Shown here one piece after another: positions 1 to 8,018 of a stretch of DNA of 64,000 bases. The stretch's first letter is position 1. Each line of letters begins with the position of its first letter. The DNA is from Bradyrhizobium sp. LHD-71. GTDB lineage: Bacteria; Pseudomonadota; Alphaproteobacteria; Rhizobiales; Xanthobacteraceae. The stretch spans positions 159,777 to 223,776 of the forward strand of contig NZ_JAVIFX010000010.1 of NCBI RefSeq assembly GCF_031157255.1. The letters are read 5' to 3'. The notes under the pieces are model-generated. The model did not search any database. It worked only from the letters and a program-made list of their open reading frames with translations, and was not told the DNA's origin. The position numbers were made by a program, and so were the translations under genes.

Positions 1-194
1 ATCATCGATCCCTGATAGGGATCGGCAAGCCCGAGCCAGGGTGCAAACAGCGCGGAGAGAAAGATCGCGATCAGCACACATGCGCAGATCAAGCTCACCT
101 TGTCGCGCAGAATGCGCCGGCCGACCGTTCCCCAGTAGCCGCGCGTCTTGGTGACGGGGGCGGCTTGCAGCACGGATTCGGTGATCACGGTCAT
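1..194 (-). CDS. Peptide-type ABC transporter permease, DppC/OppC family (N-terminal part only)
   Basis: This is the first 64 codons of an inner membrane permease; the gene runs off the left edge of the window. The start MTVITESVLQAAP is followed by a polar stretch and one hydrophobic segment (about residues 38-55), the usual N terminus of DppC-type subunits. The ATG is preceded by GAGGACACC, a plausible ribosome binding site, and lies 18 bases after the stop of the DppB-type gene on the same strand. The order binding protein, DppB, DppC is the standard dipeptide/oligopeptide importer order, so ATPase genes are expected further left. The substrate cannot be read from this fragment. Confidence 0.85.
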   Translation of the reverse strand, partial: MTVITESVLQAAPVTKTRGYWGTVGRRILRDKVSLICACVLIAIFLSALFAPWLGLADPYQGSM

Positions 195-212
195 GGCGGT
201 GTCCTCATGGGC

Positions 213-1166
213 TTACCCTCGCTTGATGCGCGGATCGATCGACGCCTGTGCGATGTCGACCATGAGGTTGAGGAAAACGAAGAACAGCGCCAGCACCAAA
301 ATCGTGCCCTGCAGCAATGGCAGGTCGCGCTGGAAGATGGCCGAGTTCAGAAGCAGCCCCGAGCCCGGCCACGAAAACACCGTTTCGATCAGGATCGAGC
401 CGCCGAGCATATAACCGAGCTGAAGGCCCATGACCGCGAGTGCGGTCGGCGCGGCGTTCTTGATGACGTGGCGGAACACGTGAGTTTCGCTGAGGCCCTT
501 GGCGCGCAACGCTTCGACGAAATCCTGCGAAAGGATATCGCCGGTCAGCGCCCGTACGGTGCGGGTGACGATACCCATTGGAATGACAGACGTGGTGATG
601 GCGGGAAGAACGAGGTAGCTTAAGTGCGCCCAATCCCATTTCCATTCGCCGGAGCCGCCGGGCCCGGCACCGACCGCGGGCAGCCAGTTCAGTTGCACGG
701 AAAAGATGATGACCAGCACCATGCCGAGCCAGTAGTGCGGCAGTGAAACGCCGGCGATCGCGACCGACGTGGCGACCTTGTCGATCCAGGTGTTGCGGAA
801 GTAGCCGGCGACGATGCCGAAGAACAGGCCGAGCGTGAAGCCGATCACTGCTGCGACAACGGCGAGTGTGACGGTGTTGGCAACCGCACGGATCACTTCC
901 GACAGCACCGGCCGGCCGGTCGCAATCGAGTTGCCAAGGTCGCCATGCACTGCCTTCCAGAGCCAAAGGCCGAACTGAACCGGCAGCGGACGGTCGAAGC
1001 CGTAGGCTGTGCGCAGTTGCGCGGCGAGCTCTTGCGACGCGTCGGCCGGAAGCACGGCAACGAGAGGGTCGCCGGGCGTGATGTGGACGAGCAGGAAGCA
1101 AACCAGTGCGACGCTCAAAACAATTGGAACTGCGTAGACGAAACGCCGCGCAACATAGGCAAGCAC
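213..1166 (-). CDS. Peptide-type ABC transporter permease, DppB family
   Basis: 317 aa, the usual length for the first permease of a dipeptide/oligopeptide/nickel importer. The N terminus MLAYVARRF followed by a long hydrophobic segment is typical of DppB. Near residues 225-248 the loop EALRAKGLSETHVFRH is the EAA motif that contacts the ATPase. About six membrane segments are visible. It lies between the binding protein gene and the DppC gene on the same strand and is presumably co-transcribed with both. A hairpin separates it from the binding protein gene and may lower permease expression relative to the binding protein. Family assignment is firm; substrate is unknown. Confidence 0.93.
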   Translation of the reverse strand: MLAYVARRFVYAVPIVLSVALVCFLLVHITPGDPLVAVLPADASQELAAQLRTAYGFDRPLPVQFGLWLWKAVHGDLGNSIATGRPVLSEVIRAVANTVTLAVVAAVIGFTLGLFFGIVAGYFRNTWIDKVATSVAIAGVSLPHYWLGMVLVIIFSVQLNWLPAVGAGPGGSGEWKWDWAHLSYLVLPAITTSVIPMGIVTRTVRALTGDILSQDFVEALRAKGLSETHVFRHVIKNAAPTALAVMGLQLGYMLGGSILIETVFSWPGSGLLLNSAIFQRDLPLLQGTILVLALFFVFLNLMVDIAQASIDPRIKRG

Positions 1167-1228
1167 GAGTCACCCTTTGGTCATGCGAATTGCTGTGCCC
1201 TTTGAAAGGCCGAGTGACGAAAGTTGCA

Positions 1229-1256
1229 GGCCCGGATGCGCGGGGGCATCCGGGCC
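1229..1256 (-). terminator. Hairpin between binding protein and permease genes
   Basis: A perfect 11-bp stem (GGCCCGGATGC paired with GCATCCGGGCC) with a 6-base loop lies 16 bases downstream of the binding protein stop. There is no T run, so I read it as an mRNA-stabilising or attenuating hairpin within the operon rather than a full terminator. Confidence 0.5.
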
Positions 1257-1272
1257 GCCATCCCTGTTGAGC

Positions 1273-3012
1273 TTACGGTGTCATCGACATGGTCGAGAAA
1301 TCGACGAACCAGCTTTTCGGTTGCACGAGGCCCTTGATTTTTGCCGTCATCGCGCGCGGGCCGACGTCGTGGGCGACATAGAGGAACGCCGCATCATCCA
1401 CCGAGGCGGCGTGCAGTTCGGCGAGCGCGGCATCGCGTTCCTTCGGATCGAAGGTCTCGCGCGCCTTTTTCACCAGAGCATCAAATTTGGGATCGTTGAT
1501 GAAGCCCCAGTTGTTCGACACCGGCGGTGCCATCGATGACTGCAGGAAACGGACCATGGCAAAGAACGGGTCCATTGCGGCGTAGGTCACGTTGGTCGCG
1601 TGAGCGCCGTTTGCAGACGGATCCTTTGCGCCGCGACGCCAGTTGGTGAAGAGCGTATTCCACTCGATTACGTCGAGCTGGACGTCGAAGTAGCATTCCG
1701 CCAGCGCCTGCTGCAGGTATTCGTTCATGGGCAGCGGCTGCATCTGCCCCGAACCGGATGCCGAGGTCTGAGTCTTCACCGTCAGCTTCTTTGAAGGGCC
1801 GTAGCCGGCTTCCTGCATCAGCTTCTGGGCGGCCGCCTTGTCGTACTTGATCTCGAAGGTCGGTTTGCCGCGCCAGGGATGTCCTGGCTCGAAGGTGCCG
1901 GTCGCGGGCACCATGAGCCCAGCAAGGAGTCCGTCCTTCATGCCTTCGCGATCGACGCACAGGTTGGCGGCCTTGCGAACGCGGATGTCGTTCCAGGGCG
2001 AGCCCTCGATGCGTGAGAACTGCCACGGCCAGACGTGCGGCTGCTCGTTCGAATAGATCGTGAACCCGCGCTGCTTGAGTTGTGGGACGGCATCAGGCGC
2101 CGGCGCCTCGATCCAGTCGACCTGGCCTGAGAGCAGGGCGGCGGTGCGTGCGTTCGCCTCCGGCATCGGCAACATGACCATGCGGTCAACTTTCGGCACG
2201 CGTGCCTTGTCCCAATACTCAGGGTTCTTCACCACCTCGAGCCGTTCGCGCGGCGTGAATTTCGACATCTTCCACGGCCCGGTGCCGGAGGCATCGGCGG
2301 CAAAGGCCGCCCAGGCAGCCTGCGATTTCGCTTTGGCGTCGGCGCCCGGGGCGCTCTCGTAGAGCTTCTGCCACTTCGAAGGGCTCGCCATGAACAGATT
2401 GGTCAGATTGATCGGCAGGAAGCTGTCCGGCTCTTTGGTCGAAAGTTCCACCGTGAGATCATCGATCTTGCGCGCGGACGCCAGGGTCGGCATGCGCGAT
2501 GCGGTCACGCCGACCTGGCTGGCGTCGAATTGCGGCGCGTCCTGCTTGAGCACCTTCTCGACATTCCAGACGACCGCGTCGGCATTGAACGGCGAGCCGT
2601 CATGGAATTTGACGCCGGGTCGAAGCTTGAACACCCACTTGGTCTTGTCGTCGGGATTGACGGCCCACTCGGTCGCCAGGCCGGGAACGACAACACTCGC
2701 CTTGTCCGATGACGAGAGGTCCCATCCGGTCAGGGCGTCATACATTGTGAGGCCCGTGAAACGGTTGCCTTCGAAGCCCTGATCCGGCTGGCCAAGCGTC
2801 CGCGGAATATCCGCGGCGGTCATGCCGATCCGCACCACGGTTTCGGCGACCGCGGCCTGCGCCAAAACGAACGACGCGGCGACTGCCATCATTGCCAGCG
2901 CCATAGGCGAGCGAAGCGACGCCGTTCTTCGAACGATTACGGGCGAGCGAAGCGACGCCGTCCCCTTAACGGCTGTGGCAGGTTCTTGTGTTGCGGACTT
3001 GATTGTATGCAT
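1273..3012 (-). CDS. ABC transporter substrate-binding protein, SBP_bac_5 (peptide/nickel) family, with repeat-derived N-terminal extension
   Basis: Periplasmic solute receptor of family 5, about 579 aa from the chosen ATG. The mature part starts near AETVVRIGM, and the typical LRPGVKFHDGSPFNADAV segment is present. I chose the ATG at 3012 because GGAG lies 8 bases upstream; a GTG at 3021 overlaps that site. From this start the protein has an odd N terminus containing two copies of TASLRSP before a normal hydrophobic core (MALAMMAVAASFVLAQ) and cleavage site. Those copies are encoded by a palindromic repeat (2901-2958). If translation instead began at the ATG at 2904, the signal peptide would look standard, but no ribosome binding site precedes it. 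The binding protein at 3404 is a clear paralogue. Confidence 0.9.
   Translation of the reverse strand: MHTIKSATQEPATAVKGTASLRSPVIVRRTASLRSPMALAMMAVAASFVLAQAAVAETVVRIGMTAADIPRTLGQPDQGFEGNRFTGLTMYDALTGWDLSSSDKASVVVPGLATEWAVNPDDKTKWVFKLRPGVKFHDGSPFNADAVVWNVEKVLKQDAPQFDASQVGVTASRMPTLASARKIDDLTVELSTKEPDSFLPINLTNLFMASPSKWQKLYESAPGADAKAKSQAAWAAFAADASGTGPWKMSKFTPRERLEVVKNPEYWDKARVPKVDRMVMLPMPEANARTAALLSGQVDWIEAPAPDAVPQLKQRGFTIYSNEQPHVWPWQFSRIEGSPWNDIRVRKAANLCVDREGMKDGLLAGLMVPATGTFEPGHPWRGKPTFEIKYDKAAAQKLMQEAGYGPSKKLTVKTQTSASGSGQMQPLPMNEYLQQALAECYFDVQLDVIEWNTLFTNWRRGAKDPSANGAHATNVTYAAMDPFFAMVRFLQSSMAPPVSNNWGFINDPKFDALVKKARETFDPKERDAALAELHAASVDDAAFLYVAHDVGPRAMTAKIKGLVQPKSWFVDFSTMSMTP
2901..2958. repeat. 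Palindromic repeat, family 2, inside the start region of a binding protein gene
   Basis: This 58-bp segment matches 58094-58151 at 56 of 58 positions and contains two copies of GGCGAGCGAAGCGACG around a GTTCTTCGAAC core. Related sequence is nested in the repeat at 37656-37781 and occurs in 39693-39744. Here the element is open in frame with the binding protein and would encode the TASLRSP repeats of its N terminus. Confidence 0.85.
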
Positions 3013-3403
3013 CGACTTCACTCCAGCTTCATTGTGGCTAAGAGTTATGCAACGGCTGTGCCAGCGTTCCTGGCCGCTGCGATGACGCTGCGTCGGCGGG
3101 CCTGCCGCGAAGCAATCAAAAAGTTTATGATGCTGCAGGCGGTTATTGGCCGCTCTTGAAAAGATTGTCCTCGTTGCCCTGCGTCATTAGACGAAAGCAC
3201 GGGAGAGTGCGTCATCGCGACGCGCGGACTGAGCGGTCGATCATGCGGGCGGTGTGGCGCGAGAAGCGGCAACGCTGCTGCAGATTGCATCAGGCGTTAT
3301 CCGTCGTGTCAATCGAAAGTCGAACACTGCGCACCTGAGGGCTTTGCTGGCACTCGGCTTGCTTCAATGCAGCGTCAACATGCCGCTGACTTGGAGCTCC
3401 TCA
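3013..3403. other. Divergent intergenic region between two paralogous binding protein genes
   Basis: About 390 bases separate the start codons of the two family 5 binding proteins. It must hold promoters for both directions. I see no convincing coding sequence, no long inverted repeat and no clear sigma-70 hexamers. Short open frames here have no recognisable product. Confidence 0.5.
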
Positions 3404-5002
3404 ATGCGTTTCCGGAATCTGATTGTTCTTACCATGGCGGCGGTGGCGCCGTGCGCCATGAGCCCCGCCAAAGCCGAGACCGTGGTTAGATACGGCATCT
3501 CGATGGCCGATATCCCGCTGACGACCGGCCAGCCGGATCGTGGCGCGGGCGGGTATCAATTCACCGGCTACACGCTCTACGACCCGCTGGTCGCATGGGA
3601 AATGGATGTGGCTGAGCGGCCGGGCAAGCTGGTGCCCGGGCTGGCCACCGAATGGAAAGTCGACGCGGCCGACAAGAAGAAGTGGATCTTTGCTCTGCGA
3701 CGCGGCGTCAAGTTCCACGACGGTAGCGACTTCAACGCGGATGCCGTGATCTGGAATCTTGACAAGGTCCTGAACGAGAAGGCGCCGCAGTTCGACAAGC
3801 GGCAAAGCGCGCAGGTCCGTACGCGCCTGCCGTCGATCGCAGGCTACGCCAAGCTCGACGACTTCACCGTCGAGATCACGACCAAAGAGGTGGACTCCTT
3901 TTTCCCATACCAGATGCTCTGGTTCCTCGTCTCGAGCCCGGCGCAGTATGAGAATGTCGGCAAGGACTGGGACAAATTCGCCTCGCAGCCATCCGGCACG
4001 GGTCCCTTCAAGCTGGGCAAGCTGGTGCCGCGCGAACTGGCGGAGCTGGTGAAGAACCCTGATTACTGGAACAAGAGTCGGCTGGCGAAATCGGACAGGC
4101 TGGTGCTGGTGCCGATGCCGGAAGCGTTGACGCGCACCAACGCGCTGCTGTCGGGACAGGTCGACCTGATCGAAACGCCGGCGCCCGATGCCGTGCCGCA
4201 ACTGAAGTCTGCCGGTATGAAGATCGTCGACAATGTCACGCCGCACGTCTGGAACTATCACTTGAGCGTGCTGCCCGGCTCGCCGTGGACCGACATCCGC
4301 CTGCGCAAGGCCCTGAACCTTGCTATCGATCGCGAGGCGGTGGTCGGCCTGATGAACGGGCTCGCAAAACCGGCCAAGGGGCAGGTCGACCCGTCGAGCC
4401 CGTGGTTCGGCAAGCCGACGTTCGACATCAAGTACGACCTCGCTGCAGCCAAGAAGCTGGTCGAGGAGGCGGGATATTCGAAAGCGAAGCCGCTGAAGAC
4501 GACATTCGTCATCGCCCAGGGCGGCACCGGGCAGATGTTGTCGCTGCCGATGAACGAGTTTCTGCAGCAGAGTTTCAAGGAGATCGGCATCGACGTCGAT
4601 TTCAAGGTGGTCGAGCTCGAGACGCTGTACACGCACTGGCGCAAGGGCGCCAAGGACGAAATGAACGCCAATATCACGTCGAACAACATCGCCTACGTCA
4701 CCTCTGATCCGCTGTATGCGATCGTCCGGTTCTTTCACTCCGGCCAGGCGGCCCCGGTCGGCGTGAATTGGGGCTTCTACGCAAATCCCAAGGTGGATGC
4801 GCTGATCGATGCTGCGAAGCAGAACTTCGATCCGGTGAGGCAGGACGAACTGCTGGCCGAGGCCCATCAGCAGATCGTCGACGATGCGGTGCTGGTGTGG
4901 GTGGTGCACGACACCAATCCGCATGCCCTGTCGCCGAAGGTCAAGAAGTTCATGCAGGCGCAGCACTGGTTTCAGGATTTGACGACGATCGGGCTGGAGT
5001 GA
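3404..5002 (+). CDS. ABC transporter substrate-binding protein, SBP_bac_5 family (paralogue of the divergent gene)
   Basis: 532 aa from the ATG at 3404, chosen because GGAG lies upstream and the start gives a clean signal peptide: MRFRNLIVL, a hydrophobic core, then SPAKAETVV. The frame is open for another 150 bases upstream, but that part is not signal-like. The mature protein aligns by eye over most of its length with the binding protein at 1273-3012: ETVVR at the start, GLATEW, GVKFHDGS, FNADAV, and the APDAVPQLK segment. It has no permease genes of its own nearby, so it may feed the DppBC pair at the left edge or use a distant one. It is followed by gamma-glutamyltransferase, which hints at gamma-glutamyl or other small peptide substrates (inference). 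Confidence 0.92.
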   Translation: MRFRNLIVLTMAAVAPCAMSPAKAETVVRYGISMADIPLTTGQPDRGAGGYQFTGYTLYDPLVAWEMDVAERPGKLVPGLATEWKVDAADKKKWIFALRRGVKFHDGSDFNADAVIWNLDKVLNEKAPQFDKRQSAQVRTRLPSIAGYAKLDDFTVEITTKEVDSFFPYQMLWFLVSSPAQYENVGKDWDKFASQPSGTGPFKLGKLVPRELAELVKNPDYWNKSRLAKSDRLVLVPMPEALTRTNALLSGQVDLIETPAPDAVPQLKSAGMKIVDNVTPHVWNYHLSVLPGSPWTDIRLRKALNLAIDREAVVGLMNGLAKPAKGQVDPSSPWFGKPTFDIKYDLAAAKKLVEEAGYSKAKPLKTTFVIAQGGTGQMLSLPMNEFLQQSFKEIGIDVDFKVVELETLYTHWRKGAKDEMNANITSNNIAYVTSDPLYAIVRFFHSGQAAPVGVNWGFYANPKVDALIDAAKQNFDPVRQDELLAEAHQQIVDDAVLVWVVHDTNPHALSPKVKKFMQAQHWFQDLTTIGLE

Positions 5003-5014
5003 ATAAGAGGGGGC

Positions 5015-5032
5015 GGCATCCGGCCGGATGCC
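5015..5032 (+). terminator. Palindromic hairpin after binding protein gene
   Basis: GGCATCCGGCCGGATGCC is an 18-bp perfect palindrome 12 bases after the stop codon, flanked by a G run before and a C run after. It resembles the GGATGC/GCATCC stem after the other binding protein gene (1229-1256). It could reduce read-through into the downstream ggt gene. It has no T run. Confidence 0.45.
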
Positions 5033-5056
5033 CCTCGCTCTCACCGGATTTGTGCA

Positions 5057-6646
5057 ATGCTGAATACTCCGCGTTCCCGCCGTGGCATGGTGACATCGCC
5101 GCACCATCTCGCCAGCGAAGCGGGCGTTCGCGTGCTGCGTGAAGGCGGTAACGCCATCGAGGCGGCGGTCGCCATGGCCGCGAGCCTTGCGGTGGTCTAT
5201 CCGCACATGACGTCAATCGGCGGCGATGGCTTCTGGCTGATCGCGCCGAAGGGGCGTCAGCCGATCGCTGTCGATGCTTGTGGCGGCGCTGCCGCGCTTG
5301 CGACCGCGCCGATGTATGCCTCGCAGGGGCACGCAGCGATACCGCAGCGCGGGCCACTTGCAGCCAACACGGTGGCCGGCACCTTGTCCGGATGGGCGGA
5401 GGCGCTTGCGATCAGCAGCGAACTCGGCGGCAGGCTGCCGCTGTCGCGCCTCGTCGAGGACGCGGTGTGGTCCGGCGAGCATGGCTTCGCCGTCACCGCG
5501 AGCCAGCAGGAATTGACCGAAAGCAAGCTGCCGGAATTGAAGGATGCGCCGAATTTCGTTGCGACGTTCCTTCTCGATGGCAAGCTGCCGCGTGAAGGCG
5601 AGGTGATGAAGCTGCCGGCGCTGGCGCGCACCCTGAAGCGCATCGGCGCCAAAGGACCGATGGATTTCTACACCGGCGAGCTGTCCCGCGAGATCGCCGC
5701 CGATCTCACGCGCTGCAAGTCCCCCGTCTCGGCCGAAGACCTTGCGGCCCATCGCGCACAGCGGCGCGAACCGCTCTCCGTCGGCGTCAAGGGCGCGGAG
5801 CTGTTCAACTTCCCACCGCCGACGCAAGGCCTGTCATCGCTGATGATCCTGGCACTGTTCGAACGCCTTGGGGTCGGCGAGGCCGAAGGCTTCGACTACG
5901 TGCATGGGCTGGTCGAGGCAGCAAAGCAGGCGTTCATCGTGCGCGACCGCATCATCGGCGATCCGGGATCAATGACCGAACGCGCAGAAGATTTCCTTGG
6001 CGCGACAATTCTCGATAAGCTCGCCGCGCGGATCGATCGCAGGCGCGCGCTGCCGTGGCCGCATGTGGCGCAGCCGGGCGACACCATCTGGCTCGGCGCG
6101 ATCGATGCCAGCGGGCTTGCTGTCAGCTTCATCCAGAGCATCTTCTTCGAGTTCGGCTCGGGCTGCGTGCTGGAGAACTCCGGCATCGTCTGGCAGAACC
6201 GCGGGGCGAGCTTCGCGCTCGATGGCAGCGGACCTCGCGTCATTGGCGCAGGGCGAAAGCCATTTCACACCCTCAATCCTGCGATGGCATTGTTCGCCGA
6301 CGGTCGACGCATGGTCTACGGCACCATGGGCGGGGAGGGACAGCCGCAGACGCAGTCGGCTGTATTCTCCCGCTATGCGATGTTCGGACAGAAGCTGCAG
6401 GCTGCGGTAACAGCCCCGCGCTGGCTGCTCGGCAAGACCTGGGGCGAGGAGACGATGACGCTGAAGCTCGAAAGCCGCTTCGATCCTCACTTGATTGCGC
6501 AACTGCGCGACGCCGGCCACAATGTCGAGGTGCTGCCCGCGTTCACGTCGACGATGGGGCACGCCGGCGCGATCGTGCTGCACGCCGATGGCACGTTCGA
6601 GGGCGCAACCGACCCGCGCAGCGACGGAGCGGCGGCGGGATTTTAG
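5057..6646 (+). CDS. ggt: Gamma-glutamyltransferase family protein
   Basis: 529 aa Ntn-hydrolase that would cleave or transfer gamma-glutamyl groups after self-processing into two chains. Visible family signatures are the N-terminal SPHHLASEAGVRVLREGGNAIEAAVA, the autocleavage region with the candidate nucleophile Thr343 (GDTIWLGAID), HTLNPAM near 404-410, and GTMGGEGQPQ near 422-431. No signal peptide is visible, unlike E. coli Ggt, so the enzyme is probably cytoplasmic. The start at 5057 has only a weak ribosome binding site. It follows the binding protein by 54 bases and precedes the racemase gene, so it is likely part of a small peptide or amide scavenging unit. A palindromic repeat begins exactly at its stop codon. 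Confidence 0.9.
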   Translation: MLNTPRSRRGMVTSPHHLASEAGVRVLREGGNAIEAAVAMAASLAVVYPHMTSIGGDGFWLIAPKGRQPIAVDACGGAAALATAPMYASQGHAAIPQRGPLAANTVAGTLSGWAEALAISSELGGRLPLSRLVEDAVWSGEHGFAVTASQQELTESKLPELKDAPNFVATFLLDGKLPREGEVMKLPALARTLKRIGAKGPMDFYTGELSREIAADLTRCKSPVSAEDLAAHRAQRREPLSVGVKGAELFNFPPPTQGLSSLMILALFERLGVGEAEGFDYVHGLVEAAKQAFIVRDRIIGDPGSMTERAEDFLGATILDKLAARIDRRRALPWPHVAQPGDTIWLGAIDASGLAVSFIQSIFFEFGSGCVLENSGIVWQNRGASFALDGSGPRVIGAGRKPFHTLNPAMALFADGRRMVYGTMGGEGQPQTQSAVFSRYAMFGQKLQAAVTAPRWLLGKTWGEETMTLKLESRFDPHLIAQLRDAGHNVEVLPAFTSTMGHAGAIVLHADGTFEGATDPRSDGAAAGF

Positions 6647-6734
6647 TCATTGCGAGCGAAGCGAAGCAATCCAGTCTGAGTCTATCGTAACCGCCGCGCT
6701 GGATTGCTTCGTCGCTTGCGCTCCTCGCAATGAC
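6646..6734. repeat. Palindromic repeat, family 1 (GTCATTGCGAG ... CTCGCAATGAC)
   Basis: The ends GTCATTGCGAG and CTCGCAATGAC are inverted copies, and inside them GAAGCAATCCAG pairs with CTGGATTGCTTC. The first base coincides with the last base of the ggt stop codon, and the element fills almost the whole ggt-racemase spacer. Similar elements lie at 36039-36126 and 37656-37781. Confidence 0.9.
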
Positions 6735-6751
6735 GTAAGGAGACGTGACGC

Positions 6752-7477
6752 ATGCGTATCCTTCTGATCAATCCGAACACGACGGGGGCGATCACCGATC
6801 GCATGGGCGCGTATGTCGACGAGGTTGCGGGCACCACGGCAACCTTCGTACCGGTGACCGGCAGGTTCGGCGCCCGCTATATCTCCAGCCGCGCGGCGGC
6901 TGCGATCGCCGCTCACGCGGCACTGGAGGCGCTCGCCGAGCACGTCGATGGCTGCGATGCAGTCTATCTCGCCTGCTTCGGCGATCCGGGGTTGGCGGCC
7001 TTGAAGGAAGTTTCGCCCGTTCCGGTGGTCGGGATGGCGGAAGCCGCGTGTGTTGAGGCGGCCCGCGGCGGCCGGCGTTTTGCGATCGTGACCGGCGGCG
7101 TCTTGTGGAAGCCGATGCTCACGGAGTTCGTCGCGACGCTTGGCCTGTCGCGAGAGCTGGCTGCGATCAGGACCATTGCACCGACCGGCGACCAGATCGC
7201 GAGCGATCCGGAGGCCGCACTCTCGCTGCTCGCGGACGCGTGCATGGCGTGCGCAAGGGAGGACGGCGCCGAGGTTGTCATTCTCGGTGGAGCCGCCCTC
7301 GCAGGACTGGCGCGGCGCATTCAACCCCGCGTGACGGCGCCGCTATTGTGTTCGGTCGAGGTCGGCGCAAAGGCAACGCTCGCCGCAGCCGAGAGCAGGC
7401 CTCGTGGCAGGCGGGAAGCGCCTGCACTTGAGAGCACCGGCCTCAGCCTGCCGCTGGCGAAACTGATTGGCGCGTGA
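6752..7477 (+). CDS. Asp/Glu/hydantoin racemase family protein lacking the second catalytic cysteine
   Basis: 241 aa. The start follows a strong AAGGAG site. The N-terminal NPNTT (7-11) is the hallmark of hydantoin racemase relatives, and Cys75 (LACFGDPG) sits at the position of the first catalytic cysteine. In active cofactor-independent racemases of this family a second cysteine lies in a segment like LGCAGM; here the segment reads LGGAALAGL (178-186), with Gly180 in its place. The protein may therefore be inactive as a two-base racemase, or catalyse a one-base reaction. Its neighbours (Ggt, allantoinase-like and amidohydrolase genes) fit ureide or hydantoin metabolism. It converges on the DUF3830 gene with adjoining stop codons. 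Confidence 0.85.
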   Translation: MRILLINPNTTGAITDRMGAYVDEVAGTTATFVPVTGRFGARYISSRAAAAIAAHAALEALAEHVDGCDAVYLACFGDPGLAALKEVSPVPVVGMAEAACVEAARGGRRFAIVTGGVLWKPMLTEFVATLGLSRELAAIRTIAPTGDQIASDPEAALSLLADACMACAREDGAEVVILGGAALAGLARRIQPRVTAPLLCSVEVGAKATLAAAESRPRGRREAPALESTGLSLPLAKLIGA

Positions 7478-7891
7478 TCAGGCCGCTTCGAACAGGATTT
7501 CCTGGGCGCCTTCCCACAGCGTCATCTTGCCGAGCGCGAGCAGGTTCTCGCGCCCCTTGGTGATTGTCAGGAAGTGGTTGCCTGCGAGCTGACCGACCTT
7601 GCTGGCAAACCGTACGCCGCCATACGCCAGCAGGATTTCCGTTTCGCTGATGCCGCCGGGATAGACGATGATATCGCCCGGCGCCGGAAAGCTCGTGTGA
7701 TTTTCGTAGGTCAGGCCGAGATCGAGATCGCCGAGCGGGATCCAGCAACCTTCGCCGCTCCAGCGGACATGGATGATCTTGCTCTTGAAAGGGAGCATGC
7801 TCTTGAACTTGGCGCAGGTCTTCGGCGCGAGCTCTTCTTCGAGCTTAGCTTCGAACGCGAAGGGGCCGGCCTTGATGCGGAGATGGGTCAT
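7478..7891 (-). CDS. DUF3830 family protein (cyclophilin-like fold)
   Basis: 137 aa, matching the DUF3830 pattern: an N-terminal beta-rich segment, AKFKSMLPF, VRWSGEGCWIPLGD, and the PGDIIVYPGG loop that precedes a region rich in hydrophobic residues. Members of this family adopt a cyclophilin-like barrel and are often found beside amidohydrolase or racemase genes; no reaction is established. It is the only minus-strand gene between two plus-strand genes, so it is transcribed alone, converging on the racemase gene. No strong ribosome binding site precedes the ATG. Family assignment is from memory of the motif pattern. Confidence 0.75.
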   Translation of the reverse strand: MTHLRIKAGPFAFEAKLEEELAPKTCAKFKSMLPFKSKIIHVRWSGEGCWIPLGDLDLGLTYENHTSFPAPGDIIVYPGGISETEILLAYGGVRFASKVGQLAGNHFLTITKGRENLLALGKMTLWEGAQEILFEAA

Positions 7892-8018
7892 GAGGATAAG
7901 CAGTCTCGGGTTTCAGGTTTCAGGGGGAGGATTTCGCATTCCGATGTCACGCTGCGCTTGACCTGCGCAAGGCAACACGTTGAATGCGGGGCGAAGCTTT
8001 CCGCTTGGTGCGAACATC

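Noticed and set aside
6..24. A perfect hairpin CGATCCCT-GAT-AGGGATCG near the left edge
   Set aside because: It lies inside the permease coding sequence, is short and has no feature of a terminator or operator; probably chance.
3401..5206. A 600-codon open frame on the minus strand opposite the second binding protein gene
   Set aside because: Same reason: antisense shadow of a clear family 5 binding protein, with an Arg/His-rich composition and no domain.
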